64,000 nucleotides of DNA from Lutimaribacter pacificus (GCF_900142185.1 NZ_FQZZ01000002.1:494229-558228); one strand, 5' to 3'. Counted from the stretch's first letter, positions 42,408 to 51,270 are shown. Program-made: numbers and translations. The notes: generated by a model from the sequence alone, not told the origin.

Positions 42408-42415
42408 GTCCGCGA

Positions 42416-42814
42416 ATGCGCGGAGGGCCGGATGGCCGCGGGGGTGCAAACCCACGAGGAAAGTCCGGACTCCACAAGACGACGGTGCCGGGTAACGCCC
42501 GGGCAGGGAAACCTGACGGAAAGCGCCACAGAAATGAAACTACCCCGGCCTGTCCGGGGAAAAGGTGAAACGGTGGGGTAAGAGCCCACCGGGGGGCTGG
42601 CAACAGCCCCCGCACGGCAAGCCCCACCGGGAGCAATGCCGAATAGGGTCCCCGCGCGGGCTGATCGGGCAACCGATATCGCCGCAGGGCAAGTCCTGGC
42701 CCAGGGGATCGGGTAGGCAGCTGGAGGGGCACCGGCAACGGTGCCCTTAGATGAATGGCCATCCAGAGGGGGCGACCCCTTGGACAGAATCCGGCTTACA
42801 GGCCCTCCGCGCAT
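42416..42814 (+). ncRNA. rnpB: RNase P RNA (class A)
   Basis: The ends pair as the P1 helix: ATGCGCGGAGGGCC from 42416 with GGCCCTCCGCGCAT ending at 42814. The universally conserved GAGGAAAGTCCGGACTCC, the GGTGAAACGGTGGGGTAAGA segment and the 3' GACAGAATCCGGCTTACA are present, spanning about 400 bases as expected for alphaproteobacterial class A RNA. It removes 5' leaders from tRNA precursors. Confidence 0.97.
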
Positions 42815-42893
42815 ATCTTTCCGGGGTCTGGCGGGACAGCGCCATGCAGGTTTGGCATATTGGCCGGACAAAATTTTTTACCGCCTGAGTATT

Positions 42894-43086
42894 TCGCAAC
42901 CGAAGGGCATCGCATGGCCGCGGTCGGGCGATCCGACCTCTGTTGCGGTCACTTTATGGCGCGGCCACATCCTCCCCCTAAGCATGGCACTGGCGGCAGC
43001 CAATCGCCCGGCCGGGGGGCGGCCGTGCGATGCCCGGGCCGCTTCGCGGCTGCTCCGGGCTGGGTGCATCGTTCAAACGCCTTGAA
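42894..43086. repeat. Dispersed structured repeat, copy 2
   Basis: This 193-base element is the second copy of the repeat at 19274-19469, aligned with two small gaps. The outer inverted repeat is GGGCATCGCATGG (42905-42917) with CCGTGCGATGCCC (43023-43035); the GGTCGG-GCGAT-CCGACC hairpin and the GCCGC-TTC-GCGGC hairpin (43038-43050) are kept. It sits between rnpB and the DUF533 gene. The remaining non-coding bases on either side hold nothing else I can recognise, apart from an A/T-rich run near 42868-42880 that may end rnpB. Confidence 0.85.
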
Positions 43087-43225
43087 AAAAACCAACACTG
43101 TTCTCTACCGCGCAATCCGCGAAGGCCCGGTGCGGTTACAACGGGTGCATCTTCCTGCCCCCTCACTGTCAGGTGACTGTTGCACAGACTGTGCTAATCT
43201 GGCCGAAACAACCGGAGGGATTGTC

Positions 43226-43936
43226 ATGAGTTTCGTCAAGACGCTGGCCACGCTGGCCGTCGGGTTCGCCGCCGCGCGCGGTGTGCAGAAGGTAAGGGAA
43301 ATGGGCGGTATGGCGGGCCTGAAGGACGCCATGCGCAAGGCCGGGGACCCGGGCGGTATGGCCGACCAGATGGGCGGCATGGCGCAGAAGATGGGCCTGC
43401 CGGTCGACCAGGCGCAGATGCGTGACATGTTCGCGCGTTTCGGCGGGCAGGCGGCGGATGCCACCGACGCCACCGAACAGGGCCTGGGCAACCTGATGGG
43501 CGCCATGACCAGCGCGGCCGGTGTCGGCGCCAGGGGCATGGGCGAGATGATGGAGGCGCTGACCAGGGGCACCGCCATCGGCGCCACCACGGAGGAGAAC
43601 GCCCGCCTGATGATCCGCGCGATGATCCAGGCCGCCAAGTCGGATGGCGAGATCGACGCCGACGAGCGCAAGACGATCCTCGATCACCTGAGCGATGCCA
43701 GCGACGAGGAAATCGCCTTTGTCGAGGCGGCGCTGGATGCACCCGTCGATCCCGTCGCGCTGGCGCAGGACACCGGCGACGCGATGCGCGCGCAGGTCTA
43801 TTCCGCCGCGCTGATGGCGATTGCGGTGGATACCGGGGCGGAACGCAGCTATCTGCGGGCGCTGGCGCAGGCGTTGCAGCTGGACGACGCCACCGTTGCA
43901 GACCTGCACAAGTCGATGGGGCGGCCCGCCTTGTGA
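43226..43936 (+). CDS. DUF533/TerB-like protein
   Basis: A 236-residue protein. The N-terminal half is Gly/Met-rich with repeated MGGMA-type segments; the C-terminal half (from about 125) is a DUF533 domain with the TerB-like pattern MIQAAKSDGEIDADERKTIL. The acidic DGEIDADE loop may bind metal. Function unknown; YebE of E. coli is a stress-induced member. GGAGGG precedes the ATG at 43226; an open frame further upstream runs through the repeat and is not coding. Confidence 0.87.
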   Translation: MSFVKTLATLAVGFAAARGVQKVREMGGMAGLKDAMRKAGDPGGMADQMGGMAQKMGLPVDQAQMRDMFARFGGQAADATDATEQGLGNLMGAMTSAAGVGARGMGEMMEALTRGTAIGATTEENARLMIRAMIQAAKSDGEIDADERKTILDHLSDASDEEIAFVEAALDAPVDPVALAQDTGDAMRAQVYSAALMAIAVDTGAERSYLRALAQALQLDDATVADLHKSMGRPAL

Positions 43937-44058
43937 CCCCTTCGCCGGTTTTTCAGGCCGGAGCCGGGTTTCGCTGTTGACTCTCGGCCCGCCCTCGGTA
44001 AAAGGCGGGCTTCAAGAGATTTCACGGGCGCCATGCCGCCCTGTGCAGGAGAGCGACA

Positions 44059-44226
44059 ATGGCGAAGCCGACCACCATCAAGATCCGCCTGAACTCGACC
44101 GCGGGCACCGGCCACTTCTACGTGACCAAGAAAAACGCACGCACCATGACCGAGAAGATGACCGTGCGCAAATACGACCCGGTCGCGCGCAAGCATGTCG
44201 AGTACAAGGAAGGCAAGATCAAGTAA
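44059..44226 (+). CDS. rpmG: 50S ribosomal protein L33
   Basis: A 55-residue L33 ([19 protein letters not shown], then [18 protein letters not shown] and [11 protein letters not shown] at the end). It has no cysteines, so it is the zinc-independent form. AGGAGA lies before the ATG at 44059. TTGACT at 43977-43982, a 16-base spacer and TAAAAG is a possible promoter. A strong terminator follows, so it is a single-gene transcript. Confidence 0.97.
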   Translation: MAKPTTIKIRLNSTAGTGHFYVTKKNARTMTEKMTVRKYDPVARKHVEYKEGKIK

Positions 44227-44250
44227 GATCGCCTGACCCGGACCAGATCG

Positions 44251-44290
44251 AAAACGCCGCGCGGGCAAGGGCCAGCGCGGCGTTTTTCTT
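44251..44290 (+). terminator. Intrinsic terminator of rpmG
   Basis: AACGCCGCGC (44253-44262) pairs with GCGCGGCGTT (44275-44284) over a 12-base loop and runs into TTTTTCTTT. Confidence 0.92.
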
Positions 44291-44321
44291 TGTGCGGGCC
44301 CAGGGTGGGCGGTGGAACGAA

Positions 44322-44349
44322 AAAGGGCCGGTCGCATGACCGGCCCTTT
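44322..44349 (-). terminator. Terminator of the Bax-inhibitor-1 gene
   Basis: AAAGGGCCGGTC (44322-44333) and GACCGGCCCTTT (44338-44349) form a perfect 12-base stem with a GCAT loop. Read on the minus strand it ends in a TTTTT run, so it serves the minus-strand gene ending at 44372. Confidence 0.88.
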
Positions 44350-44371
44350 GATCTGTCTCGTTCAGGCTGCG

Positions 44372-45151
44372 TTATTCGCGGTTGCCCAGAAGTTGCAGCA
44401 GGAACATGAACATGTTGATGAAGTCGAGGTAGAGCCGCAGCGCGCCCATGATGGCGGACTTGCCCAGCCACTCGCTGTCGCCGTGATGGGCGTGGGCGAG
44501 ATACTCGTTCTTGATGTCCTGCGTGTCATAGGCCGTCAGCCCGGCAAAGATCAGCACGCCGAGGATCGAGATGGCGAACATGATCGCGGGCGAGCCCAGG
44601 AAGATGTTGATGATCGACGCCACGATCAGGCCGATCACGCCCATGATCAGGAAGCTGCCCCAGCCCGAGATGTCCTTCTTGGTGGTGTAGCCCCAGAGCG
44701 ACAGGCCGGCAAAGGCGATCGAGGTCACCAGGAACACCTGAATGATCGAATAGCCGGTGAACACCAGAAAGATCGAGCTGAGCGACAGCCCCATCAGCAC
44801 GGCAAAGACGTAGAACACCAGTTGCACGCCGGCCGCCGACAGGCGGTTTACCGCGGCGCCGAAGCCGAAGAAAACAAAGGCCAGCGGTGCGAACATGATC
44901 ACCCATTTCAGCGGCGACAGGTACAGTGCCTGACCCAGCCCGGTCAGGAACTGACCGTCGCGGATCATTACGGCACCTTCTGTGGGCACACTGGTGACCG
45001 CCAGCCCGGCAATTGCCCAGGCGGCAAGGAAGGTGATGAACGTGCCCACGGACATGGTGCCGTAGACCTTGTTCATGTGGGCGCGCAGTCCCTGGTCAAT
45101 CTGGGCGGCGCCTACGCCTGCCGCCGTCCTGATTGTGTTGTATTCAGCCAT
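44372..45151 (-). CDS. Bax inhibitor-1/YccA-family membrane protein
   Basis: A 259-residue protein with about seven membrane helices, of the BI-1 family (GLRAHMNKVYGTMSVGTF at the start, LIFAGLTAYDTQDIKNEYL and LYLDFINMFMFLLQLLG at the end). Homologues are pH-sensitive calcium leak channels, and E. coli YccA modulates FtsH. The start ATG at 45151 matches homologues. It is a single gene with its own terminator. Confidence 0.95.
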   Translation of the reverse strand: MAEYNTIRTAAGVGAAQIDQGLRAHMNKVYGTMSVGTFITFLAAWAIAGLAVTSVPTEGAVMIRDGQFLTGLGQALYLSPLKWVIMFAPLAFVFFGFGAAVNRLSAAGVQLVFYVFAVLMGLSLSSIFLVFTGYSIIQVFLVTSIAFAGLSLWGYTTKKDISGWGSFLIMGVIGLIVASIINIFLGSPAIMFAISILGVLIFAGLTAYDTQDIKNEYLAHAHHGDSEWLGKSAIMGALRLYLDFINMFMFLLQLLGNRE

Positions 45152-45262
45152 TAAAGCCTCCGATGCGAAACCGTTAGTCCGAGGATACGGACCTTGTCGC
45201 AAATATCGGTAAGCCCGGGCGCCGTTTCAAGAGTTTTGCGCACCGGTTTATGACTTTTCCTG

Positions 45263-45493
45263 TCAGCTTTGGCGCCGGGGGGCCGCCGACCAGTGTGCCG
45301 GGGCGTCCCAGAACGGGCGCGCGGCCTCGGTTTCGGCCTCGTCTCGGCTGATGCCGATATCGTCCAGCGCCGCATCGTCCAGCCGCGACAACGCGTGGCG
45401 CTGGCGGCCAAGGGCGAAAAGCTCGGACAGGCCGGGGCGGCGGCTGCGCCACACCGGCAGAAAGCGGGACAGCGCGTGGGAAAGGGCGACCAT
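45263..45493 (-). CDS. DUF1127 (YjiS-like) small protein
   Basis: A 76-residue protein with the DUF1127 pattern: RHALSRLDDAALDDIGISRD and ARPFWDAPAHW. Small arginine-rich DUF1127 proteins in alphaproteobacteria influence RNA turnover, phosphate and carbon metabolism; the role of this one is unknown. AAAGGAAAAG precedes the ATG at 45493. It is divergent from the LysR gene with 115 AT-richer bases between, likely a shared control region. Confidence 0.88.
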   Translation of the reverse strand: MVALSHALSRFLPVWRSRRPGLSELFALGRQRHALSRLDDAALDDIGISRDEAETEAARPFWDAPAHWSAAPRRQS

Positions 45494-45608
45494 GGCTTTT
45501 CCTTTCTCGATGGTTTGGGGTTGTTTCATCAATTTCGTTGAACATGTAGGTCGTGCCGTGCTATTTTGGAAACGAATGTTTTTGACCTAATCCATCAGGG
45601 TTTGTGAT

Positions 45609-46484
45609 ATGAGAAATCTGGACGTCACCACGCTGCGCTCGTTCGTGGCGGTGGCCGAACTGGGCGGGGTCACCCGCGCTGCGGCGCATTTGAACCTGAC
45701 GCAATCGGCCGTGTCGATGCAGCTCAAGCGGCTGGAGGAGCTTCTGGCGCTCAACCTCTTCGACCGGACGGGGCGGCGTATCGCGCTGACACTGAACGGC
45801 GAGCAGTTGCTGGGCTATGCCAAGCGGATGGTGCAACTGAACGACGAGGTGATGATGCGCCTGACCGACCAGGCCTTCGAGGGCGAGGTCATCCTGGGCG
45901 CGCCGCACGACATCGTCTATCCGGTCATTCCGCAGGTGCTGAAGGCGTATAACGCCGCGTTTCCGCGGGTGAAGGTGACGCTGCGGTCGTCAAGCACGGT
46001 CAAGCTGCACGAGGCGCTGGAACGGGGCGAGGTCGACCTGATCCTGACCACCGAATCCGCGCTGCGCCCCGGCGGCGAAACCCTGACCGAGGTGCCGCTG
46101 CGCTGGGTCGGGGCAAGGGGCGGGCAATGCTGGCGCCTGCGGCCGCTGCGGCTGGCCTTTTGCAAGTTCTGCGCCTTCCGCCCCATCGCCATGCGCGAAC
46201 TGGACAAGGCGGGGATCGACTGGGAAATGACGGTGGATTCCGATGACGACCGCTCGATCGAGGCGCTGATCAGCGCCGATCTGAGTATCGGCGCCCTGCT
46301 TGAGGACAGCATCCCCCCGCACCAGGAGGCGATCCCGCAGGGCAGCGGCCTGCCCGAGCTGGGCACGCAGCAGATCAATCTTTACGCCCCCACCGCCGAT
46401 GGCGGCGGCATGATCGACGAGTTGCGCAAGGTGCTGCGCGCCTCGTTCGCCGGCAAACCGGCCGAGTTGCGGCTTACGGCGTGA
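45609..46484 (+). CDS. LysR-family transcriptional regulator
   Basis: A 291-residue LysR regulator. The N-terminal winged HTH is clear (LRSFVAVAELGGVTRAAAHL, NLTQSAVSMQLKRLEELL), followed by the ligand-binding domain. A Cys/Arg-rich stretch (GGQCWRLRPLRLAFCKFCAF) in the ligand domain is distinctive and could make it redox- or metal-sensitive. Targets unknown; the divergent DUF1127 gene and the convergent quinone oxidoreductase (3' overlap of 11 bases) are its neighbours. Confidence 0.93.
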   Translation: MRNLDVTTLRSFVAVAELGGVTRAAAHLNLTQSAVSMQLKRLEELLALNLFDRTGRRIALTLNGEQLLGYAKRMVQLNDEVMMRLTDQAFEGEVILGAPHDIVYPVIPQVLKAYNAAFPRVKVTLRSSSTVKLHEALERGEVDLILTTESALRPGGETLTEVPLRWVGARGGQCWRLRPLRLAFCKFCAFRPIAMRELDKAGIDWEMTVDSDDDRSIEALISADLSIGALLEDSIPPHQEAIPQGSGLPELGTQQINLYAPTADGGGMIDELRKVLRASFAGKPAELRLTA

Positions 46485-47433
46485 TCACCACCTTGCCGGT
46501 GGACTGGCGGCTGCGCAGCAGTTCCAGCCCCTCGCGGGTGTTTTCCAGCGGCAGGATATGGCTGACATGGGGCTTCAGCCGCCCCTCCTGATACCAGCCC
46601 AGCAGGGTGCGCAGGCTGCCCGTCACCACCTCGGGGCGGAACTTCATGTAGCCGCCCCAGTAGACGCCCAGCACGCTCAGGTTCTTGACCAGCAGGTGAT
46701 TGGCGGGAATCCGGGGCACCTCGCCGCTGGCGAAACCGATGGGCAGCAGCCGTGCCTCGGGCTTGCAGGCGCGGAACGCCGCCTGCCATTGTTCGCCCCC
46801 CACCGGATCATAGACCACATCGGCGCCGCCCAGATCGCGGACGCGGGCGCGGATATCCTCGGTTTTCGCGTCGAGCAGGTGGTCGGCCCCGGCCTGCCGC
46901 GCGATCTCCAGCTTGTCGGCGCCGCGCGCGCAGGCGATCACCGTCGCGCCCATCAGCTTGCCCACCTCGACCGCGGTCAGGCCCACGCCGCCCGCCGCGC
47001 CCAGAACCAGCAGGGTTTCGCCCGGCTGCATCCGCGCCCGGTGGTCCAGCGCCACGTGGCTGGTGCCATAGGCGATCTGAAACGCCGCCGCGTCCGCCGC
47101 GCTCATGCCGTCGGGCAGGGGCACCGCGCGGTCGGCGGGGAAACAGCCATACTCGGCCAGCCCGCCCTGTCCGCCGAACACGGCCACGCGCGTTCCCGGC
47201 GCGGGCCCCTGCGTGCCGGGCCCCAGCGCATCGACCACGCCCGCCACCTCCATGCCGAGCGTAAAGGGCGGCTCGGGCATGTCCTGATACTTGCCCTGTT
47301 CCATCAGCAGGTCGGCGAAATTCAGCCCGCAAGCCTCGATCCTGACGCGAATTTCACCGGCGCCCGGATCGGGGACCGGGCATTCGGTCAATGCGGCAGG
47401 CCGGCCTGCCCCGGTTACACGAAAAGCGCGCAT
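46474..47433 (-). CDS. NADPH:quinone oxidoreductase-family (MDR zinc-free) protein
   Basis: A 319-residue medium-chain dehydrogenase/reductase without structural-zinc cysteines. The GroES-like N-terminal domain has RIEACGLNFADLLMEQGKY, the Rossmann domain LVLGAAGGVGLTAVEVGKL. It should reduce quinones or enones with NADPH. The ATG at 47433, with GGAG before it, is preferred to two in-frame ATGs a few codons upstream. The 3' end overlaps the LysR gene by 11 bases. Confidence 0.92.
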   Translation of the reverse strand: MRAFRVTGAGRPAALTECPVPDPGAGEIRVRIEACGLNFADLLMEQGKYQDMPEPPFTLGMEVAGVVDALGPGTQGPAPGTRVAVFGGQGGLAEYGCFPADRAVPLPDGMSAADAAAFQIAYGTSHVALDHRARMQPGETLLVLGAAGGVGLTAVEVGKLMGATVIACARGADKLEIARQAGADHLLDAKTEDIRARVRDLGGADVVYDPVGGEQWQAAFRACKPEARLLPIGFASGEVPRIPANHLLVKNLSVLGVYWGGYMKFRPEVVTGSLRTLLGWYQEGRLKPHVSHILPLENTREGLELLRSRQSTGKVVITP

Positions 47434-47503
47434 CGGCATCTCCAATCGACATCGGCGGCAAGATGCGCGGCGCGCCCGGCGGTGTCAAACCGGCACCGGG
47501 ACA

Positions 47504-47612
47504 ATCACCCAAAAATTGAGTCTCAAAGGAATAGTATCTCGCATTTGGGGTGAAAAGGCATTGTTGGACGCGGGAATATGCGCCATTCTGATTTGGGGTG
47601 AGAGGCATGGCC
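47504..47612 (+). promoter_or_regulatory. Repeated TTTGGGGTGA-type motifs in the quinone oxidoreductase/XRE intergenic region
   Basis: ATTTGGGGTGAAAAGGCAT starts at 47543 and ATTTGGGGTGAGAGGCAT at 47591, a 48-base direct spacing. An inverted related copy, TCACCCAAAAATT, lies near 47506, next to the palindrome TTGAGTCTCAA. They lie in the 255-base divergent region upstream of the XRE gene and could be its binding sites. Confidence 0.4.
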
Positions 47613-47688
47613 GCGCGGGCGCTTATTATTGATAGGCACCGGCAAGCCATCAGTCTTTCCGAGACACTAACGCGATGGAGTTCTAGAA

Positions 47689-48060
47689 ATGGCACATCCT
47701 GTAGATGTCCACGTGGGTAAGCGCATTCGTCAGCGCCGCTGGCTGGTCGGTATGACCCAGCAGCAACTGGCCGAAAGCGTCGGGATCAAGTTTCAGCAGA
47801 TCCAGAAATACGAAACCGGCGCCAACCGGGTCAGCGCATCACGCCTCTGGGACATCGCCGAGGCGCTGGATGTGGAGGTCAGCTTTTTCTTCGAAGGGCT
47901 GAGTTCCACGTCGCAGGATGGCAGCACGCCGCAGGACATGCCGCAGGACCTGATGGGCGACAAGGAGGCGATGGACCTGGTCCGGTCGTATTACGCGATC
48001 CCCGAGAACCAGCGCCGCCGGCTTTTCGAACTGGCGCGTGTCCTGTCCGACGTGGCTTGA
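47689..48060 (+). CDS. XRE-family helix-turn-helix regulator
   Basis: A 123-residue DNA-binding protein. The Cro/C1-type HTH spans about residues 9-64 (IRQRRWLVGMTQQQLAESV, KFQQIQKYETGANRVSASRL), followed by an acidic linker and a helical C-terminal tail (YYAIPENQRRRLFELARVL). Such Rhodobacteraceae regulators resemble SinR-like repressors of single-domain type. Targets unknown. The ribosome-binding site is weak. It is divergent from the quinone oxidoreductase gene. Confidence 0.92.
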   Translation: MAHPVDVHVGKRIRQRRWLVGMTQQQLAESVGIKFQQIQKYETGANRVSASRLWDIAEALDVEVSFFFEGLSSTSQDGSTPQDMPQDLMGDKEAMDLVRSYYAIPENQRRRLFELARVLSDVA

Positions 48061-48111
48061 GGCATACCGCGCGCTGCGCTAGGGCTGCATTACCAGCCCG
48101 GAGCGCAGCGC

Positions 48112-48906
48112 ATGCAGCATGATCAGGATATCGTCGAGACCGCCCATGCGATGGCCGATGCCGCGCGCCGGGCGGTTCTGCCATTCTTCAGGGCGGCGGA
48201 CCTGACCGCCGACAACAAGGATGCCGGCGGTTTCGATCCGGTGACCGAGGGCGACCGCGCCACCGAATCCGCGATGCGCGCGGTGCTGGCCGAACGCCGC
48301 CCGCAGGACGCCATCATCGGCGAGGAATTCGGCCCCAAGGCGGGCGACAGCGCCATCACCTGGGTGATCGACCCGATCGACGGCACGCGCGGTTTCCTGT
48401 CGGGCACGCCCACCTGGGGCGTGCTGATCGCGGCGTCGCGGGACGGCGCGCCGGTGTTCGGCGTGATCGACCAGCCCTATATCGGCGAACGGTTCTGGGG
48501 CGGGCTGGGACAGGCGGCGATGTCAGGCCCGCATGGTACGCGGCCATTGGCGGTGCGTGGCGACCGCTCCCTCGACCAGTCCATCCTGTTCACCACCTTC
48601 CCCGAGGTCGGCAGCGCCGAGGAGGCGGCCGGTTTTCACGCCGTTGCGGGGCAGGCGCGGCTAACCCGCTATGGCATGGATTGCTATGCCTATGCGCTGC
48701 TGGCCGCCGGTCATATCGACCTGGTGATCGAGGCCGGGTTGTCCAACTACGATATTCAGGCCCCGATGGCGGTGATCGAGGCCGCGGGCGGTATCGTCAC
48801 CGACTGGCAGGGCGGCCCCGCGCAGGAGGGCGGCCGCGTCATCGCCGCCGCCGGGCGGGAGCAGCACCAGGCGGCGCTGGAGATACTGGCGCGTCACGCC
48901 CCTTGA
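48112..48906 (+). CDS. hisN: Histidinol-phosphatase (inositol monophosphatase family)
   Basis: A 264-residue metal-dependent phosphatase. The IMPase motifs are DPVTEGDRATE, IGEEFG, WVIDPIDGTRGF (Asp-Pro-Ile-Asp-Gly-Thr) and NYDIQAPMAVIEAAGGIVTD. The GTRGFLSGTPTWG form is that of HisN histidinol-phosphatases rather than SuhB. It would do the penultimate dephosphorylation in histidine synthesis. GGAG lies eight bases before the ATG. Confidence 0.88.
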   Translation: MQHDQDIVETAHAMADAARRAVLPFFRAADLTADNKDAGGFDPVTEGDRATESAMRAVLAERRPQDAIIGEEFGPKAGDSAITWVIDPIDGTRGFLSGTPTWGVLIAASRDGAPVFGVIDQPYIGERFWGGLGQAAMSGPHGTRPLAVRGDRSLDQSILFTTFPEVGSAEEAAGFHAVAGQARLTRYGMDCYAYALLAAGHIDLVIEAGLSNYDIQAPMAVIEAAGGIVTDWQGGPAQEGGRVIAAAGREQHQAALEILARHAP

Positions 48907-49009
48907 TCGCGGGCCCGGCACCGGGCTAAGTGATCGCGCGCGCTTCTTGCCCTTTTCCGGTGCGCCCTTGATGCCAGAGGGGGCGTGCTGGCATGAAAAG
49001 GGGCAAGGA

Positions 49010-50344
49010 ATGGCCGAGATCCTTCTGAAATCCGCGCAAACCGTCCTGACGATGGACGACGACCGGCGCGAACTGGCGCAGGCCGATATCCTGATCCGCG
49101 ACGGGGTGATCGCGGATATCGGCACCGGGCTTGCCACCACGGGCGAAACCGTCAGCGCCACCGGCTGCGTGGTGACGCCGGGCCTTGTGAACACCCATCA
49201 CCATCTTTACCAGACGCTGACCCGCGCGGTGCCGGGCGGGCAGGATGCGCTGCTGTTCGGCTGGCTTCAGACGCTTTATCCGATCTGGGCGCGGTTCGGC
49301 CCCGAGGAAATGTTCGTCAGCGCCCAGATCGGGCTGGCGGAACTGGCGCTGTCGGGCTGCACGCTCAGCTCGGACCACCTCTATCTCTATCCCAACGGCG
49401 CGCGGCTGGACGATACGATCGCCGCGGCGCAGGAGATCGGGCTGCGCTTCCACCCCACCCGCGGCGCGATGAGCATCGGCGAAAGCGATGGCGGCCTGCC
49501 CCCCGACAGCCTTGTCGAACGCGAGGCCGATATCCTGAACGATTGCATCCGCGTGGCCGACGCCTTTCACGACCCGGCCGAGGGCGCGATGCTGCGCATC
49601 GGTTTTGCGCCCTGTTCGCCGTTTTCGGTCAGCCGCGACCTGATGCGCGATGCCGCGATCCTGGCGCGCGACAAGGGCGTTATGCTGCACACCCACCTGG
49701 CCGAGAACGACGAAGATATCGCCTATTCCGAGGCCAGTTTCGGCTGCCGCCCCGGCCAGTATGCCGAGGATCTGGGCTGGACCGGCCCCGATGTCTGGCA
49801 CGCCCATTGCGTGAAGCTGGACGGACGGGAAATCGACCTGTTCGCCCGCAGCCGCACCGGCGTCGCGCATTGCCCCTGCTCCAACTGCCGGCTGGGCAGC
49901 GGCATCGCCCCGGTGCGCGCCATGCGCGATGCGGGCGTGCCGGTGGGGCTGGGCGTCGACGGATCGGCCAGCAACGACGCCGGCAACCTGATGCTCGAGG
50001 CGCGGCAGGCGATGCTGTTGCAGCGGGTGGCGAACGGCGCCGACGCGATGAGCGCGCGCGAGGCTTTGGAAATCGCGACGCGCGGCGGGGCCGATATCCT
50101 GGGCCGGCCCGATTGCGGGCGGCTTGCGCCGGGCAAACGCGCCGATATCGCGATCTGGGACGTAAGCGGCATCGAAACCGCCGGAAGCTGGGACCCGGCC
50201 GCGCTGCTGCTGGCGGGGCCCACGCGGGTCCGGCACCTGTTTGTCGAAGGTCGGCAAGTGGTGCGCGACGGCCAGATCGCCACCATCGACCTGCCGCGCG
50301 TCATCGAACGTCAGAACAGGCTGGCCCGCGCGCTGGTGGCCTGA
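49010..50344 (+). CDS. 8-oxoguanine deaminase-type amidohydrolase
   Basis: A 444-residue amidohydrolase of the AtzA/TrzN/guanine deaminase group. Metal ligands are in NTHHHLYQTLTRA, HTHLAENDED, WHAHCVKL and GVDGSASND. The HHHLYQTLTRA and LAENDEDIAYSEASFGCRP forms fit 8-oxoguanine deaminases, which turn 8-oxoguanine into urate. A related triazine or isoguanine substrate is possible. The start ATG at 49010 follows AAGG; the frame extends 21 codons upstream without support. Confidence 0.85.
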   Translation: MAEILLKSAQTVLTMDDDRRELAQADILIRDGVIADIGTGLATTGETVSATGCVVTPGLVNTHHHLYQTLTRAVPGGQDALLFGWLQTLYPIWARFGPEEMFVSAQIGLAELALSGCTLSSDHLYLYPNGARLDDTIAAAQEIGLRFHPTRGAMSIGESDGGLPPDSLVEREADILNDCIRVADAFHDPAEGAMLRIGFAPCSPFSVSRDLMRDAAILARDKGVMLHTHLAENDEDIAYSEASFGCRPGQYAEDLGWTGPDVWHAHCVKLDGREIDLFARSRTGVAHCPCSNCRLGSGIAPVRAMRDAGVPVGLGVDGSASNDAGNLMLEARQAMLLQRVANGADAMSAREALEIATRGGADILGRPDCGRLAPGKRADIAIWDVSGIETAGSWDPAALLLAGPTRVRHLFVEGRQVVRDGQIATIDLPRVIERQNRLARALVA

Positions 50345-50373
50345 CTTCATCTTGCCGCAAGTACTCTGGGGGT

Positions 50374-50392
50374 TTGGGGGCAACGCCCCCAA
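50374..50392. terminator. Hairpin between convergent deaminase and dehydrogenase genes
   Basis: TTGGGGGC (50374-50381), loop AAC, and GCCCCCAA (50385-50392) form a perfect stem located between two convergent stop codons. There is no long T tract. Confidence 0.6.
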
Positions 50393-50394
50393 TC

Positions 50395-51270
50395 TCACCG
50401 AGTCGGCACCGGCTCGTCGCCGCGATAATCGTAAAAGCCGCGTTTCGTCTTGCGGCCCAGCCAACCAGCCTCGACATATTTCGTCAGCAGCGGGCAGGGG
50501 CGGTATTTCGTATCTGCCAGCCCGTCATGCAGCACGTTCATGATGGCAAGGCAGGTGTCCAGCCCGATGAAATCCGCCAGTTCCAGCGGCCCCATCGGAT
50601 GATTCGCGCCCAGCTTCATCGACTGGTCGATCGAGCGCACGTTGCCGACCCCTTCGTACAGGGTATAGACCGCCTCGTTGATCATCGGCATCAGGATGCG
50701 GTTGACGATGAAGGCGGGGAAATCCTCGGCCGAGGCGGCGGTCTTGCCGATGCGTTCGACCACGGCAAGGCACGCCTTGTAGGTCGCCTCGTCCGTGGCG
50801 ATGCCGCGGATCAGCTCCACCAGTTGCATCACCGGCACCGGGTTCATGAAATGGAACCCCATGAATTTCTCGGGCCGGTCGGTGCGGCTGGCCAGCCGCG
50901 TGATCGAGATCGACGAGGTGTTCGAGGTCAGGATCGTGTGCGGCTTGAGATGCGGCTGCAGGTCCTCGAAGATCGCCTGTTTCACGGTTTCGCGTTCGGT
51001 CGCGGCCTCGATGATCAGGTCGGTGGGGCCCAGGTCGGTCAGGGTCATCGTGGTCCTGATGCGCGCCATGGCGGCATCCTTTTCCGCCTGGCTGATCCTG
51101 TCGCGGCTGACCTGACGCTCCAGGTTCTTGTCGACCGTCGCAACCGCCTTGTCCAGCGCCTCCTGGCTGATATCGCTCATCAGCACGTCATAGCCCGCCA
51201 GCGCCATCACATGGGCGATCCCGTTGCCCATCTGCCCGGCGCCCACGACGCCGATGGTCTGAATTTCCAT
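50395..51270 (-). CDS. 3-hydroxybutyryl-CoA dehydrogenase
   Basis: A 291-residue NAD-dependent dehydrogenase. The Rossmann motif GVVGAGQMGNGIA is at the N-terminus; the catalytic His/Glu region FHFMNPVPVMQLVELI and the SNTSSISITRLA segment are typical, and the C-terminal domain has HPMGPLELADFIGLD. It oxidises 3-hydroxybutyryl-CoA or similar short acyl-CoAs. It is near etfAB, fitting a beta-oxidation context. The ATG at 51270 matches homologues. Confidence 0.95.
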   Translation of the reverse strand: MEIQTIGVVGAGQMGNGIAHVMALAGYDVLMSDISQEALDKAVATVDKNLERQVSRDRISQAEKDAAMARIRTTMTLTDLGPTDLIIEAATERETVKQAIFEDLQPHLKPHTILTSNTSSISITRLASRTDRPEKFMGFHFMNPVPVMQLVELIRGIATDEATYKACLAVVERIGKTAASAEDFPAFIVNRILMPMINEAVYTLYEGVGNVRSIDQSMKLGANHPMGPLELADFIGLDTCLAIMNVLHDGLADTKYRPCPLLTKYVEAGWLGRKTKRGFYDYRGDEPVPTR

